Part shown: positions 8,493 to 18,353 of the stretch, in pieces | Layout: the number at the start of each line of letters is the position of its first letter | How positions within the stretch are numbered: the first letter of the stretch is position 1 | From: Paracoccus alcaliphilus | GTDB lineage: Bacteria > Pseudomonadota > Alphaproteobacteria > Rhodobacterales > Rhodobacteraceae | Assembly (NCBI RefSeq): GCF_028553725.1 | Contig: NZ_CP067124.1 | Location: 2,056,001 to 2,120,000 of the forward strand | Reading direction: 5' to 3' | DNA: 64,000 nucleotides | The notes under the pieces: model-generated | What the model was told of the DNA's origin: nothing | Databases searched by the model: none | Seen by the model: the letters and a program-made list of their open reading frames with translations, nothing else | Made by a program: the position numbers and the translations under genes

Positions 8493-9595
8493 TGGCGTTG
8501 TCGGAACTGAACCGCCGCCGCTGGCGCAATTTCCGCCGCAACAAGCGCGCCTTCTGGTCGCTGATCATTTTCGCGGTGCTGTTCGTGACCGCGATGTGTG
8601 CCGAACTGGTGGCCAATGACAAACCGATCCTTGTCAGCTATCGCGGCGAATGGCGCGTCCCGGCCTATAACTTCTATCCCGAGACCGCCTTCGGCGGCGA
8701 TTTCCGCACCGAGGCGATCTATAGCGACGAAGCCGTGCAATGCCTCATCGTCACTGGCGGGCGCGAGGAATGCTGGGACGAACCCGAAGCGCTGATCGAG
8801 GCGGTCGCAAACGGCACCAGCGACATCCCCGCAGAGGAACAGGGCTGGATGATCTGGCCGCCGATCCCCTATCACTATTCGACCGTCAATAACGTGGGCA
8901 CCGCCCCCAGCGCGCCCGACGCCAATCACTGGCTGGGCACCGACAATACCGCGCGCGATGTGACGGCGCGGATCATCTATGGCTTCCGCATCTCGATCCT
9001 GTTCACGCTGATCGTGACCGTGATCGCCTCGACGCTTGGCATCGCGGCGGGGGCGGTGCAGGGCTATTTCGGCGGGCGCACCGACCTGATCTTTCAGCGC
9101 CTGCTGGAGATCTGGTCCTCGACGCCGTCGCTTTACGTCATCATCATCCTGTTCGCGATTCTGGGACGAAGTTTCTGGCTGCTGGTCTTTGTCACCATCC
9201 TGTTCGGCTGGCCCGCCCTGACCGGCGTCGTCCGGGCCGAGTTCCTGCGCGCGCGCAATTTCGAATATGTCCGCGCTGCCCGCGCGCTGGGGGTTTCCGA
9301 CCGCAAGATCATGTTCCGCCACATCCTGCCCAATGCGATGGTGGCGACGCTGACCATGCTGCCCTTCGTCGTTACCGGCACGATCTCGGGCCTCGCCGCG
9401 CTGGATTATCTGGGCTATGGGCTGCCCGCCTCGGCACCCTCGCTGGGGGAACTGGCCTTGCAGGCCAAGCAGAACCTTCAGGCACCGTGGCTGGCCTTCA
9501 GCGCCTTTTTCACCTTCGCGATCATGCTGTCGCTGCTGGTCTTCATCTTTGAAGGCGTGCGCGACGCCTTCGACCCCCGAAAGACCTTCAGATGA
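8492..9595 (+). CDS. yejE: YejE-type ABC permease
   Basis: A 367-residue second permease of the importer. It begins with the conserved NRRRWRNFRRNKRAFWSL cytoplasmic segment and first membrane helix. A large periplasmic stretch (about residues 45-150) that marks the YejE subfamily follows, then a five-helix core with the EAA loop RAARALGVSDRKIMFRHILP near residues 264-283. It pairs with YejB to form the channel. Its start shares one base with the yejB stop, and yejF begins 10 bases after its end. Confidence 0.9.
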   Translation: MALSELNRRRWRNFRRNKRAFWSLIIFAVLFVTAMCAELVANDKPILVSYRGEWRVPAYNFYPETAFGGDFRTEAIYSDEAVQCLIVTGGREECWDEPEALIEAVANGTSDIPAEEQGWMIWPPIPYHYSTVNNVGTAPSAPDANHWLGTDNTARDVTARIIYGFRISILFTLIVTVIASTLGIAAGAVQGYFGGRTDLIFQRLLEIWSSTPSLYVIIILFAILGRSFWLLVFVTILFGWPALTGVVRAEFLRARNFEYVRAARALGVSDRKIMFRHILPNAMVATLTMLPFVVTGTISGLAALDYLGYGLPASAPSLGELALQAKQNLQAPWLAFSAFFTFAIMLSLLVFIFEGVRDAFDPRKTFR

Positions 9596-9605
9596 GCCTT
9601 GGCAG

Positions 9606-11321
9606 ATGAGCGGCAAAGACCTGCGCCCGACCATTCCCGCCGCCGGAGCGGCCGCCGCCGTGACCGAGGAACACGGCGCCTCGATGCCCGGCGAACAACT
9701 GGCCCACGCCGTTCCCTCGCCCGACAGCGATGCGGTTCTGGCGGTCCACGATCTGAAGATCAGCTTTCGGCAAGAGGGGCAGATCGTTCCGGCGGTCAAG
9801 GGCGTCAGCTTTCACATCGGCCGGGGCGAGACCGTTGCGCTGGTGGGCGAATCCGGGTCGGGCAAGTCGATCACGGCGCTGTCCACGGTGCAGCTTCTGG
9901 GCGATGCGGCGGTGGTCGAGGGATCGGTGAAATACGAGGGGCGCGAAATCATCGCCCTGCCGGAACGCGAACTGCGCGCGATCCGGGGCAATGACATCAG
10001 CTTCATCTTTCAGGAGCCGATGACCTCGCTGAACCCGCTGCACACGCTGGAAAAGCAGCTGGCCGAAAGCCTTGCGCTGCATCAGGGCCTGACGGGCGAC
10101 GCCGCGCGGGCGCGGATCGTCCAGTTGCTGACCCGTGTGGGTATCCGCGACCCCGAATCGCGGCTGGCCGATTATCCGCATCAGCTGTCGGGTGGGCAGC
10201 GGCAGCGGGTGATGATCGCCATGGCGCTGGCCAATGGCCCCGACCTGCTGATCGCAGACGAACCCACCACGGCGCTGGACGTGACCATTCAGGCGCAGAT
10301 CCTCGATCTGCTGGCGGTACTGAAGGCCGACGAGGGGCTGTCGATGCTGTTCATCAGCCATGATCTGGGCATCGTGCGCCGCATCGCCGACCGGGTCTGC
10401 GTGATGAAGGACGGCGAGATCGTCGAGCAGGGCCCGGTCGAGCAGGTCTTTGCCGCCCCGCAGCACGACTATACCCGCAAGCTGCTGGCGGCCGAACCCA
10501 CCGGCCTTGCAGACCCGGTCCCCGATGGCGCCGAGGTGATGGTCGAGACCCGCGACCTGAAGGTCTGGTTCCCGATCCAGCGCGGGCTTTTACGCCGCAC
10601 CGTGGGCCATGTGAAGGCCGTCAACGGCGCGACCCTGACCGTGCGCGCGGGCGAGACGCTGGGGATCGTCGGCGAATCCGGTTCGGGCAAGACCACGCTG
10701 GCGCTGGCGATCATGCGGCTGATCGACAGCGACGGGCCGATCCTCTATCTGGGTCAGGATATTTCCGAATGGCGCTCGAAGCGGTTGCGGCATCTGCGCC
10801 GCGACATGCAGATCGTGTTTCAGGACCCGTTCGGCAGCCTGTCCCCGCGCATGACGGTCGAACAGATCATTGCCGAGGGGCTGGGCGTCCACGGTGTCGA
10901 AAAGGGCCGCGACCGGCGTCGGATGGTGGCCGATATCATGGCCGAGGTCGGGCTGGATCCCGCCAGCATGCACCGCTATCCACACGAGTTTTCCGGCGGT
11001 CAGCGCCAGCGCATCGCCATTGCCCGCGCCATGATCCTGCGCCCGAAACTGGTGGTGCTGGACGAACCGACAAGTGCGCTGGACATGACCGTTCAGGTGC
11101 AGATCGTCGAGTTGCTTCGCAGCCTTCAGCGCAAATACGGGCTGGCCTTCCTGTTCATCAGCCATGATCTGCGGGTCGTGCGCGCCATGTCGCATCAGAT
11201 CATGGTCATGCACGCGGGCGAGGTGGTCGAGCATGGCGATGCCACGCAGATTTTCGACGCGCCGCGCGACGAATATACCCGCACATTGCTGGCGGCGGCC
11301 TTTCCGGATCGGGCCGGATGA
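9606..11321 (+). CDS. yejF: YejF-type double ATPase of the peptide importer
   Basis: A 571-residue ABC ATPase with two complete nucleotide-binding domains in one chain, as in YejF. Each half has Walker A (GESGSGKS and GESGSGKT), a signature (LSGGQRQRV and FSGGQRQRI) and Walker B (LLIADEPT and LVVLDEPT). It powers YejBE. The frame is open from 9417 inside yejE, but that part is a shadow of yejE; the ATG at 9606 begins [10 protein letters not shown], just after the yejE stop. About 40 poorly conserved Ala-rich residues precede the first domain, so a slightly later start is possible. Its stop overlaps the next gene by ATGA. Confidence 0.88.
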   Translation: MSGKDLRPTIPAAGAAAAVTEEHGASMPGEQLAHAVPSPDSDAVLAVHDLKISFRQEGQIVPAVKGVSFHIGRGETVALVGESGSGKSITALSTVQLLGDAAVVEGSVKYEGREIIALPERELRAIRGNDISFIFQEPMTSLNPLHTLEKQLAESLALHQGLTGDAARARIVQLLTRVGIRDPESRLADYPHQLSGGQRQRVMIAMALANGPDLLIADEPTTALDVTIQAQILDLLAVLKADEGLSMLFISHDLGIVRRIADRVCVMKDGEIVEQGPVEQVFAAPQHDYTRKLLAAEPTGLADPVPDGAEVMVETRDLKVWFPIQRGLLRRTVGHVKAVNGATLTVRAGETLGIVGESGSGKTTLALAIMRLIDSDGPILYLGQDISEWRSKRLRHLRRDMQIVFQDPFGSLSPRMTVEQIIAEGLGVHGVEKGRDRRRMVADIMAEVGLDPASMHRYPHEFSGGQRQRIAIARAMILRPKLVVLDEPTSALDMTVQVQIVELLRSLQRKYGLAFLFISHDLRVVRAMSHQIMVMHAGEVVEHGDATQIFDAPRDEYTRTLLAAAFPDRAG

Positions 11322-12541
11322 AAATCCTGTTCGTGCACCAGAATTTTCCGGGCCAGTTTCCGCATCTGGCTCCGGCGCTGGTGGCGCGTGGCCATCAGGT
11401 TCTGGCGCTGACGGATGAGAAGAACCAGCGCACCAGCCCCGTGCAGGTGGTGCGCTATCGCGCGCCCGAGCCGGTCAGCACCGATGGCGTTCTGGGCCGG
11501 ACCTATTCCGAACACGCGCAGCGCGGGCTGATGGCGGCGCGTGGCGCGCGGGCATTGCGGGACCGGCACGGCTTTACCCCCGACATCATCATCGGCCATA
11601 CCGGCTGGGGAGAGACGCTGTTTCTGCGCGAAATCTGGCCCGACGCAAAGCTGCTGGTCTATGCCGAACTGATGTATCGCACGCGCGGCCATGATGTCGG
11701 TTTCGACCCCGGGATTTCGCCAGACAGCGATGAGGGGCGGTTCATGACCGTGGCGCGATCCGCCCATCTGATACAGGGCATCGTGCAGGCGGATGCGGCG
11801 CTGGCGCCCACCCGCTATCAGGCCGACAGCTTTCCGGCAGGGCTGCGCGACAGGATCACGGTGATCCATGACGGCATCGACACCACCCGCGTCTGCCCCG
11901 ATCCGCAGGCCAGCCTGACGCTGCCCGATGGCCGCGTGCTGCGTGCGGGCGACGAAGTGCTGTCCTATGTCAGCCGCTCGCTGGAGCCTTATCGCGGTTT
12001 CCATGTATTCATGCGCGCATTGCCCGAGGTGCTGGCGGCGCGGCCTGCTGCGCAGGTGGTGCTGGTGGGGGCCGAGGGCGTCAGCTATGGCGCGGCGCCG
12101 CGTGACGGGCGCAGCTGGAAACAGCTGATGCTTGACGAACTGGGCGACAGGCTGGATCTGTCGCGGGTCCATTTCGTCGGGCGGCAGAGCTATGACGATT
12201 ATCTGGCGCTGATCCGGCTGGCGCGGGTACATTGCTATCTGACCTATCCCTTCGTGCTGTCATGGTCGCTGACCGAGACGATGGCGGCTGGGGGCTATGT
12301 CGTGGCCTCGGATACGGAACCCGTGCGCGAAGTGATCCGCGATGGCGAGAACGGGCGGCTGGTGCCGTTCTTCGACGTGGCCGCCCTGTCGGCGGCGCTG
12401 ATCCGGGGGCTGGATGGCGATCGGGACGCACCACGCCTGCGTCAGGCGGCGCGGCAGACCATTCTGGACGGCTATGATCTGCACCGCCACAGCCTGCCGC
12501 GCCAGATCGAATGGGTGGAAAGCTTTGCGCCGATGCGCTAA
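11318..12541 (+). CDS. Family 4 glycosyltransferase coupled to yejF
   Basis: A 407-residue GT-B fold glycosyltransferase. The N-terminal Rossmann half opens [21 protein letters not shown]. The C-terminal nucleotide-sugar half carries SRSLEPYRGFHVFMRAL (near residue 215) and the ETMAAGG donor-site region near residue 320, typical of GT4 retaining enzymes. Sugar donor and acceptor are not predictable. It starts within the yejF stop (ATGA), so it is translated with the transporter, although such a gene is not a normal part of yejABEF. cysS follows after about 45 bases. Family assignment is good; its role is unknown. Confidence 0.8.
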   Translation: MKILFVHQNFPGQFPHLAPALVARGHQVLALTDEKNQRTSPVQVVRYRAPEPVSTDGVLGRTYSEHAQRGLMAARGARALRDRHGFTPDIIIGHTGWGETLFLREIWPDAKLLVYAELMYRTRGHDVGFDPGISPDSDEGRFMTVARSAHLIQGIVQADAALAPTRYQADSFPAGLRDRITVIHDGIDTTRVCPDPQASLTLPDGRVLRAGDEVLSYVSRSLEPYRGFHVFMRALPEVLAARPAAQVVLVGAEGVSYGAAPRDGRSWKQLMLDELGDRLDLSRVHFVGRQSYDDYLALIRLARVHCYLTYPFVLSWSLTETMAAGGYVVASDTEPVREVIRDGENGRLVPFFDVAALSAALIRGLDGDRDAPRLRQAARQTILDGYDLHRHSLPRQIEWVESFAPMR

Positions 12542-12585
12542 GCCCCCCGTGATTTTCAGACGTGACTTTCACGCAGAGGCATATC

Positions 12586-13986
12586 ATGGTCGAGATCCGG
12601 CTAACGAATACCCGTACAAGGAAAAAAGAGGTTTTTCAGCCTCTGGATGCAGGCAATGTTCGGCTGTATCTGTGCGGGCCGACCGTCTATGACCGCGCCC
12701 ATCTGGGCAATGCGCGCCCCGTGCTGGTCTTTGACGTGCTGGTCCGGCTGCTGCATCATGTTTACGGTCGCGACCACGTGACCTATGTGCGCAATTTCAC
12801 CGATGTCGATGACAAGATCAACGCGCGGGCGGCCGAGACAGGCCGCTCGATCCGTGAGATCACCGAGGAAACGATTGGCTGGTATCACGACGACATGGAC
12901 GCGCTGGGGGCGCAGCGCCCCGATCACGAGCCCCGCGCGACGGATTACATCACGCAGATGGTCGCCATGATCGAGCGGCTGATCGAATCGAACCATGCCT
13001 ATGCCGCCGAGGGGCATGTGCTGTTCGACGTGCGCTCATTCCCCGATTACGGCAGTCTGTCGGGGCGTTCGGTGGATGACATGATCGCGGGCGCGCGGGT
13101 CGAAGTGGCGCCCTTCAAGCGTGAGCCGATGGATTTCGTGCTGTGGAAGCCCTCGACCGGCGATCTGCCCGGTTGGGACAGCCCCTGGGGGCGGGGACGT
13201 CCGGGCTGGCATATCGAATGCTCGGCCATGTCCGAGGCGCTGCTGGGGCCGTCATTCGACATCCATGGCGGCGGCATCGACCTGCAATTCCCGCATCATG
13301 AAAACGAGATTGCGCAAAGCTGCTGCGCCCATCCGCAGGCGGATTTCGCCCGGGTCTGGCTGCATAACGAGATGCTGCAGGTCGAGGGGAAGAAGATGTC
13401 CAAGTCCTTGGGCAATTTCTTTACCGTGCGCGATCTGCTGGATCGCCCAATGGAAGAAGGTGGGGGCGTGCCGGGCGAGGTGATCCGCTTCGTCATGCTG
13501 TCCACCCATTACCGCAAGCCGATGGACTGGACCGAAGCGAAGGCGCAGGAGGCCGAAGCGGTACTTCGGCGGTGGCGCGGGCTTGCGGCGGGCATCGAGC
13601 CCGCCGCAAGCCCGGCACCCGCGCTGATGACGGCGCTTGCCGATGACCTGAACACTGCGGGTGCGATGGCGGTGTTGCACGATCTGGCGGGCCGTGGTGA
13701 TGCGGCGGGGCTGCTGGCCTCGGCGCGGATGCTGGGGCTGCTGCTGCCCGATATGGGGGCGTGGGCAGAGGCGGGCGATGATACGGCGGCGCTGATCGAA
13801 GGGTTGCTGGCGGCGCGTTCGGATGCCCGCAAGGTGCGTGACTTTGCCCGCGCCGATGCGATCCGCGATGGATTTGCCGGTGCCGGGGTCGAGGTCAAGG
13901 ATACGCCCGCCGGTGCGGAATGGTCGCTGGCGCCGGGCTTCGATGCCGCCCGACTGGCGGAACTGGCGCGGGCGTTGGGGTCGTGA
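12586..13986 (+). CDS. cysS: Cysteinyl-tRNA synthetase
   Basis: A 466-residue class Ia synthetase that charges tRNA-Cys in the cytoplasm. It shows the zinc/substrate cysteine C30 in YLCGPTVYD, the HIGH-like HLGN at 39-42, the internal WHIECSAM segment with further zinc ligands, and KMSKS at 270-274. Length is normal for bacterial CysRS. The ATG at 12586 has AGAGG six bases upstream (12575-12579); an alternative GTG at 12562 lacks this and would add unconserved residues. The TGA overlaps the GTG of the next gene. Confidence 0.96.
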   Translation: MVEIRLTNTRTRKKEVFQPLDAGNVRLYLCGPTVYDRAHLGNARPVLVFDVLVRLLHHVYGRDHVTYVRNFTDVDDKINARAAETGRSIREITEETIGWYHDDMDALGAQRPDHEPRATDYITQMVAMIERLIESNHAYAAEGHVLFDVRSFPDYGSLSGRSVDDMIAGARVEVAPFKREPMDFVLWKPSTGDLPGWDSPWGRGRPGWHIECSAMSEALLGPSFDIHGGGIDLQFPHHENEIAQSCCAHPQADFARVWLHNEMLQVEGKKMSKSLGNFFTVRDLLDRPMEEGGGVPGEVIRFVMLSTHYRKPMDWTEAKAQEAEAVLRRWRGLAAGIEPAASPAPALMTALADDLNTAGAMAVLHDLAGRGDAAGLLASARMLGLLLPDMGAWAEAGDDTAALIEGLLAARSDARKVRDFARADAIRDGFAGAGVEVKDTPAGAEWSLAPGFDAARLAELARALGS

Positions 13987-14753
13987 CCATCGAGGCCTGC
14001 ACCGAGCTGCTGCGCGAAAAGGACCCGGATCGCTTTGGCGCCGTGCTGGTGGCGAATGCGGCGGATCGACCGGCGCTGGTGACGCTTTATGCGCTGAATC
14101 TGGAGCTGGCGCGGGCGCCGTTTCAGTCGGCGGAACCGATGCTGGCCGAGATGCGGCTGCAATGGTGGATCGACCGGCTGACGGAAATGGGGCGCGGGAC
14201 CGAGCCGCCGCTGCATGACGTGCTGACCCCGTTGTGGTCCGAATGGGGGCAACAGGCGGGCGATCTGGTCGCGCTGGCCGAAGCGCGGCGGCGCGATTGC
14301 GAACGCCAGCCGCTGAACGGGGTCGAGGCCGTGGTGGCCTATGTCGATGCCACGGCGGGCGCGCTGATGTGGCAGGCGGCGCAGCGGCTGGGGGCGCCTG
14401 CGGGCGCGCGCCGGGTCGTGGCCGATCATGCGCTGGGGGCGGGGCTGGCGGCGTGGCTGCGGGCCTTGCCGAAATTGCAACCCCTGCGGCTGGGGCTGGC
14501 CGGGGCGCAGCAGGCCGATGTGCTGCGGCTGGCGGAACTGGCGCGCGAGGCGCTGCGCCGTGCCGCAAGGGGGCGCAGCCTGCTGCCCAAACGCGCAACG
14601 GCCAGCCTCTATCCCGGCCCACGCGTGCCGCGCCTGTTGTCCGAGATCGCCGCGGGCCATATCGACCCTTTCACGGAAACGCCTGAGATCACGCCATTTA
14701 TTCGCCGTGCCTCATTGGCGCGGCTGGTGCTGACCGGGCGCTGGTGGCGCTGA
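13983..14753 (+). CDS. Squalene/phytoene synthase-fold protein, NDUFAF6-like
   Basis: A 256-residue protein of the squalene/phytoene synthase superfamily. It shows the pattern of the NDUFAF6 branch: [32 protein letters not shown] in the first third, then [16 protein letters not shown] and a short C-terminus. I see neither of the paired Asp-rich (DxxxD) motifs needed for prenyl transfer, so it is probably not a prenyl synthase. NDUFAF6 in mitochondria assists complex I assembly; whether the bacterial protein does the same is inference. The GTG start at 13983 overlaps the cysS stop (GTGA), which supports this start and co-translation. Confidence 0.7.
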   Translation: MTIEACTELLREKDPDRFGAVLVANAADRPALVTLYALNLELARAPFQSAEPMLAEMRLQWWIDRLTEMGRGTEPPLHDVLTPLWSEWGQQAGDLVALAEARRRDCERQPLNGVEAVVAYVDATAGALMWQAAQRLGAPAGARRVVADHALGAGLAAWLRALPKLQPLRLGLAGAQQADVLRLAELAREALRRAARGRSLLPKRATASLYPGPRVPRLLSEIAAGHIDPFTETPEITPFIRRASLARLVLTGRWWR

Positions 14754-14766
14754 ATTCACGACCATT

Positions 14767-14792
14767 GGCCGGGACAGAAAGCCCTTTTTTTT
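14767..14792 (+). terminator. Weak candidate terminator before potB
   Basis: A short GGC/GCC pairing around GGGACAGAAA is followed directly by eight T residues (14785-14792), just after the NDUFAF6-like gene. The T tract is strong but the stem is only about three base pairs, so this is a tentative call. Confidence 0.3.
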
Positions 14793-14841
14793 GTCGCGAT
14801 CATGTGGAAGGAATTGAGAAGGCGACAAGGGCGGTGGGGCA

Positions 14842-15717
14842 ATGGCAAAGGGCAGGGTGGATGCGCAGGCAAGGCAGGGCTATGCCCTGATCGCGCCGCC
14901 GTTTCTGTACACGCTGCTGGTGCTGGCGGCGCCGCTGCTGACGCTGCTGATCTATTCGTTCTTTTTCTTCAAGGTCGGCTATGGTGATCTGGCCACGGGC
15001 TTTACGCTGGAGAACTATCGCCAGATCTGGGCCGATCCGATCTTTCGCGCCATCATGCAGCGGTCGCTGTGGGTGTCGGGGCTGGTGACGGTGGTGACGG
15101 TGGTTCTGGCCTTTCCCATCGCCTATTACGTCAGCTTTGTCGTCAAGCCCGAGCGCAAGGCGCTGTGGCTGTTTCTGATCACCATCCCGTTCTGGACCAG
15201 CTATCTGATCCGGGTGTTCCTGTGGAAGGTGATTCTGGAGCAGAACGGCGTGGTCAATTCGGTGCTGCTGGGCACGGGCATCACCGATCAGCCGCTGATC
15301 ATGCTGCGCACGGTGGGCGCCATCGTGGCGACGCTGGCCCATGCCTATGCGCCCTTCGCGATCCTGCCGATCTTCGTGGCGCTGGAGCGGATCGACCGCT
15401 CGCTGCTGGAGGCCGGGCGGGACCTGGGTGAATCGCGGCTGATGACCTTCTGGCGGGTGACGCTGCCGCTGGCCATGCCCGGCGTGATCGCGGCGGCGCT
15501 GATCGTGTTCATCCCGACGGTCGGCGATTACGTCACCCCGGAACTGGTGGGCGGAGGGCGCATTCCGATGGTGGCCAACTTCATTCAGGTGCAGATGCTG
15601 GGGCTGGACAACCGCCCGCTGGGATCGGCCATGTCGGTCAGCGCGATGCTGGCGGTGGCGGTGGTTTCGGCGATCTTCCTGCTGTTGAACCGCCGTTTCC
15701 TGAAGGTGCGGACATGA
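14842..15717 (+). CDS. PotB-type ABC permease (spermidine/putrescine family)
   Basis: A 291-residue permease with six membrane helices. It has the PotB-like opening helix (YALIAPPFLYTLLVLAAPLL), a conserved SYLIRVFLWKVILEQNGVVN periplasmic segment and an EAA loop (LEAGRDLGESRLMTFWRVTLPL). It would form half of the channel of a polyamine-type importer in the inner membrane. GGTGGGG lies a few bases ahead of the ATG. The next gene overlaps by ATGA. No periplasmic binding protein gene is nearby, so the substrate (polyamine, betaine or another small cation) is not established. Confidence 0.82.
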   Translation: MAKGRVDAQARQGYALIAPPFLYTLLVLAAPLLTLLIYSFFFFKVGYGDLATGFTLENYRQIWADPIFRAIMQRSLWVSGLVTVVTVVLAFPIAYYVSFVVKPERKALWLFLITIPFWTSYLIRVFLWKVILEQNGVVNSVLLGTGITDQPLIMLRTVGAIVATLAHAYAPFAILPIFVALERIDRSLLEAGRDLGESRLMTFWRVTLPLAMPGVIAAALIVFIPTVGDYVTPELVGGGRIPMVANFIQVQMLGLDNRPLGSAMSVSAMLAVAVVSAIFLLLNRRFLKVRT

Positions 15718-16529
15718 GCCGGCGGAACGGGCGCGCGTTGCAGGGCTATGCGCTGATCTATCTGCTGTTTCTTTATGCGCCGATCATCCTGTTGCCGCTG
15801 TTCGCCTTCAATTCCGGTACCATCATCGCCTTTCCGTTGCAGGGCTTCACCACCGACTGGTTCGCGCAGATGTGGGCCAATACGACGCTGCGCCGGGCGC
15901 TGACCAATTCGCTGACGATTGCGTTCTCGGCCTCGGTCCTGGCGACCTGTTTCGCGATCTTCGCCGCCCGCGCCTCGACCCGTTTCGCCTTTCCGGGCAA
16001 GGGTGGCATCATGGGCTTTATCATGCTGCCGATGGTTCTGCCGGAAATCATCATCGCCATGTCGCTGCTGGTCGTGCTGCTGGGCGCGGGGGTGGAACTG
16101 TCGATCCTGACGGTGATCGTCGGCCATACGCTGATCTGCATGCCTTACGGCATCGCGGTGCTGTCCACTGCCTTTTCCAGTCTGGACCGCTCGCTGGAAG
16201 AGGCCGCCTATGATCTGGGCGAATCGAAATGGGGCGCTTTCCGGCTGGTCACCCTGCCGCTGGTGATGCCGGGGATCGTCAGCTCGCTGCTGATTTCCTT
16301 CACCATCAGTCTGGACGAATTCATCATCGCCTTCTTCCTTGCGGGCAATCAGCCGACGCTGCCCACCTATATCTTCAGCCAGCTTCGTTTCCCCAAGCAG
16401 ATCCCGATGATCATGGCGCTTGGCACGATGCTGGTCGCGCTGTCGATCGTGCTGCTGGCGATCGGTGAACATCTGCGCCGTCGCGGCAATGCCCGGATGG
16501 GCGCCAATCCTTCGGGGGGCCTTCTGTGA
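15714..16529 (+). CDS. PotC-type ABC permease (spermidine/putrescine family)
   Basis: A 271-residue second permease of the same importer. It has six predicted helices, the EAA loop LEEAAYDLGESKWGAFRLVTLP near residues 161-182, and the typical PotC segment SFTISLDEFIIAFFLAG after it. It starts within the stop of the previous permease gene and ends overlapping the ATPase gene by GTGA, so the three subunits form a tightly coupled unit. Confidence 0.85.
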   Translation: MSRRNGRALQGYALIYLLFLYAPIILLPLFAFNSGTIIAFPLQGFTTDWFAQMWANTTLRRALTNSLTIAFSASVLATCFAIFAARASTRFAFPGKGGIMGFIMLPMVLPEIIIAMSLLVVLLGAGVELSILTVIVGHTLICMPYGIAVLSTAFSSLDRSLEEAAYDLGESKWGAFRLVTLPLVMPGIVSSLLISFTISLDEFIIAFFLAGNQPTLPTYIFSQLRFPKQIPMIMALGTMLVALSIVLLAIGEHLRRRGNARMGANPSGGLL

Positions 16530-17647
16530 CCGAAACCGCCAAGCCAATGATCGAATGCCGCGACGTGCAAAAGCATTACGGCGAATATCACGCGCTGCGC
16601 GGCATCGACCTGACCATCCGCGCCGGAGAGTTCTTTTCCCTGCTGGGGCCGTCGGGCTGCGGCAAGACCACGCTGCTGCGCACCATCGCGGGGTTCGAGG
16701 ATATTTCCTCGGGCGTGGTGCTGATCGACGGACAGGACATGGAGGACGTGCCCGCCAACCGCCGCCCGACCAATATGGTGTTCCAGTCCTATGCGATCTT
16801 TCCGCATCTGACGGTGGCGCAGAACGTGGCCTTCGGGCTGCGCCGCGATCCGCGTTCGCGGGCCGAGAAATCGGCGCTGGTCGATGAGGCGCTGGCGATG
16901 GTCGGGCTGAAGGGTTTCGGCAACCGCGCCGCTCATGCCCTGTCGGGCGGTCAGCGGCAGCGGGTGGCGCTGGCCCGGGCGCTGATCCTGAAGCCCAAGG
17001 TGCTGCTGCTGGACGAACCCTTGTCGGCGCTGGACCGCAAGATGCGCGAACAGATGCAGGTCGAGCTGATCAAGCTGCAACGGCAGGTCGGCATCACCTT
17101 CGTCCTTGTCACCCACGATCAGGAAGAGGCGCTGGTCATGTCCGATCGGATCGCGGTGATGTTCGACGGCCAGATCGCCCAGCTTGACGGGCCCGAGGCG
17201 CTCTATGCCCGGCCGGTCACGCGGCGGGTGGCGGATTTCATCGGGGTGATGAACTTTCTGCCCGCACATATCCTGGGCGAGAAGGACGGCGTGACCACGG
17301 TCGAGGTGCCGGGGCTGGGCGTGGTCGAGTTGCCCGCGCATCAGATCAGCCGGGCCGATCCCGAGGACACCGGCCCGATGATCGGTTTTCGTCCCGAAAC
17401 CATGACCCTGGTGGGGCCGGGCCAAAACCATACCCAGCCGCGCGAAAGCCGGGCCATCATCGACGAGGTCGTCTATTACGGTGACATGACCTATTACGAT
17501 CTGCGGCTGGATGGCGCGGCCGCGATGAATGGCAAGGCGCAGCCGGTCAGGATCTCGATGCGCAACGTCTTTGGCCGCGACGTGCAAGAGGTCGGCACCC
17601 GTACCAGACTGGCATGGTCGCCCGGCTCACTGGTGCTGTTTCGCTGA
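16526..17647 (+). CDS. PotA-type ABC transporter ATPase
   Basis: A 373-residue ATPase with Walker A GPSGCGKTT (41-49), Q-loop FQSYAIFPHLT, signature [15 protein letters not shown], Walker B LLLDEPLSALD and a C-terminal TOBE regulatory domain (from about residue 285). It energises the two upstream permeases. The start is a GTG that overlaps the permease stop. The operon ends here, facing a small minus-strand gene 33 bases on. The PotA assignment is by family; substrate unknown. Confidence 0.85.
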   Translation: MTETAKPMIECRDVQKHYGEYHALRGIDLTIRAGEFFSLLGPSGCGKTTLLRTIAGFEDISSGVVLIDGQDMEDVPANRRPTNMVFQSYAIFPHLTVAQNVAFGLRRDPRSRAEKSALVDEALAMVGLKGFGNRAAHALSGGQRQRVALARALILKPKVLLLDEPLSALDRKMREQMQVELIKLQRQVGITFVLVTHDQEEALVMSDRIAVMFDGQIAQLDGPEALYARPVTRRVADFIGVMNFLPAHILGEKDGVTTVEVPGLGVVELPAHQISRADPEDTGPMIGFRPETMTLVGPGQNHTQPRESRAIIDEVVYYGDMTYYDLRLDGAAAMNGKAQPVRISMRNVFGRDVQEVGTRTRLAWSPGSLVLFR

Positions 17648-17680
17648 ACTTGCCGGTGGGACTGCGGCGGAACCGCCCCG

Positions 17681-17926
17681 TCAGGCCGGGGCCATCATCC
17701 CCAGAACCGCACCAAGCACGGCGAACATCAGGCCGAAGATGACCGCGTTCTGACCAAAGCTTTTATGCGGGCCGATCGGGGATTTGTCGGGATCGGGGCC
17801 TTCACCGGCCAGAAACTTCTGCTTGCGCTTTTCATACCCGCGCCTGTTTGTCGCATTGGTGAATACCCACGCCATTCCCGGTCCGCCAATAACCGCCATG
17901 AGAACTGCCATAATGATCGGGGCCAT
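17681..17926 (-). CDS. Small two-helix membrane protein of unknown function
   Basis: An 81-residue protein with two hydrophobic segments (about residues 3-24 and 60-78) flanking a charged loop rich in Lys, Arg and Asp (NRRGYEKRKQKFLAGEGPDP). This predicts a hairpin membrane protein. No enzyme motif or named family is recognised. The gene converges on the potA-type gene. Coding potential is supported by the clean helix-loop-helix pattern, by third-position GC, and by the lack of a better frame. Confidence 0.6.
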   Translation of the reverse strand: MAPIIMAVLMAVIGGPGMAWVFTNATNRRGYEKRKQKFLAGEGPDPDKSPIGPHKSFGQNAVIFGLMFAVLGAVLGMMAPA

Positions 17927-18353
17927 GATTCAAATCTCTTGATGTTTCCTATGGCGGTCATTCTGCCGGGTTTTCCCGCCTGTTCAAGCCGCAGGCCGCG
18001 CATGGGCGGGAAGCTGCAAGCGGGCAGCACCGCCCGGGAAGCGTAAACAGACCTGACGGTTCAGCTTCTCTTGAGGGCGGTTAATCGTTATGATCGCGGT
18101 GGGACTCGGGGGCGACCTGTCCAAAGTGTCAGCTTTCATTGGGGCGGAATGCGTTTTACTCGTTATGTCTGCGGTTGTTTGGGTACGCGGTGATTGTCAT
18201 GTGTAGGGCGGATTGCCGAAATCTGCCGAAAATCAAGGAAGTTTCGCCCGATTCAATGGGTGGATTTTTCGCCCTCGTCCCAGATATTGACGCAGCGCGG
18301 CAACGATTCGGCGTCGCGGCATTACGCGATGTGTTTTCGGGGGATATTGGTTA
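17927..18353. promoter_or_regulatory. Gene-free leader ahead of the polyketide synthase cluster
   Basis: About 430 bases with no convincing gene, and visibly poorer in GC than its surroundings, especially from 18050 on. It must contain the promoter of the minus-strand small membrane gene and that of the long plus-strand cluster. GGGGGA near 18338 is a plausible ribosome site for the synthase ATG at 18354. I could not fix a -35/-10 pair or a clear operator. Confidence 0.4.

Noticed and set aside
17664-17680. Bidirectional terminator between the potA-like gene and the small membrane gene
   Set aside because: GCGG-CGGAA-CCGC gives only a 4-bp stem and has no T tract on either strand.
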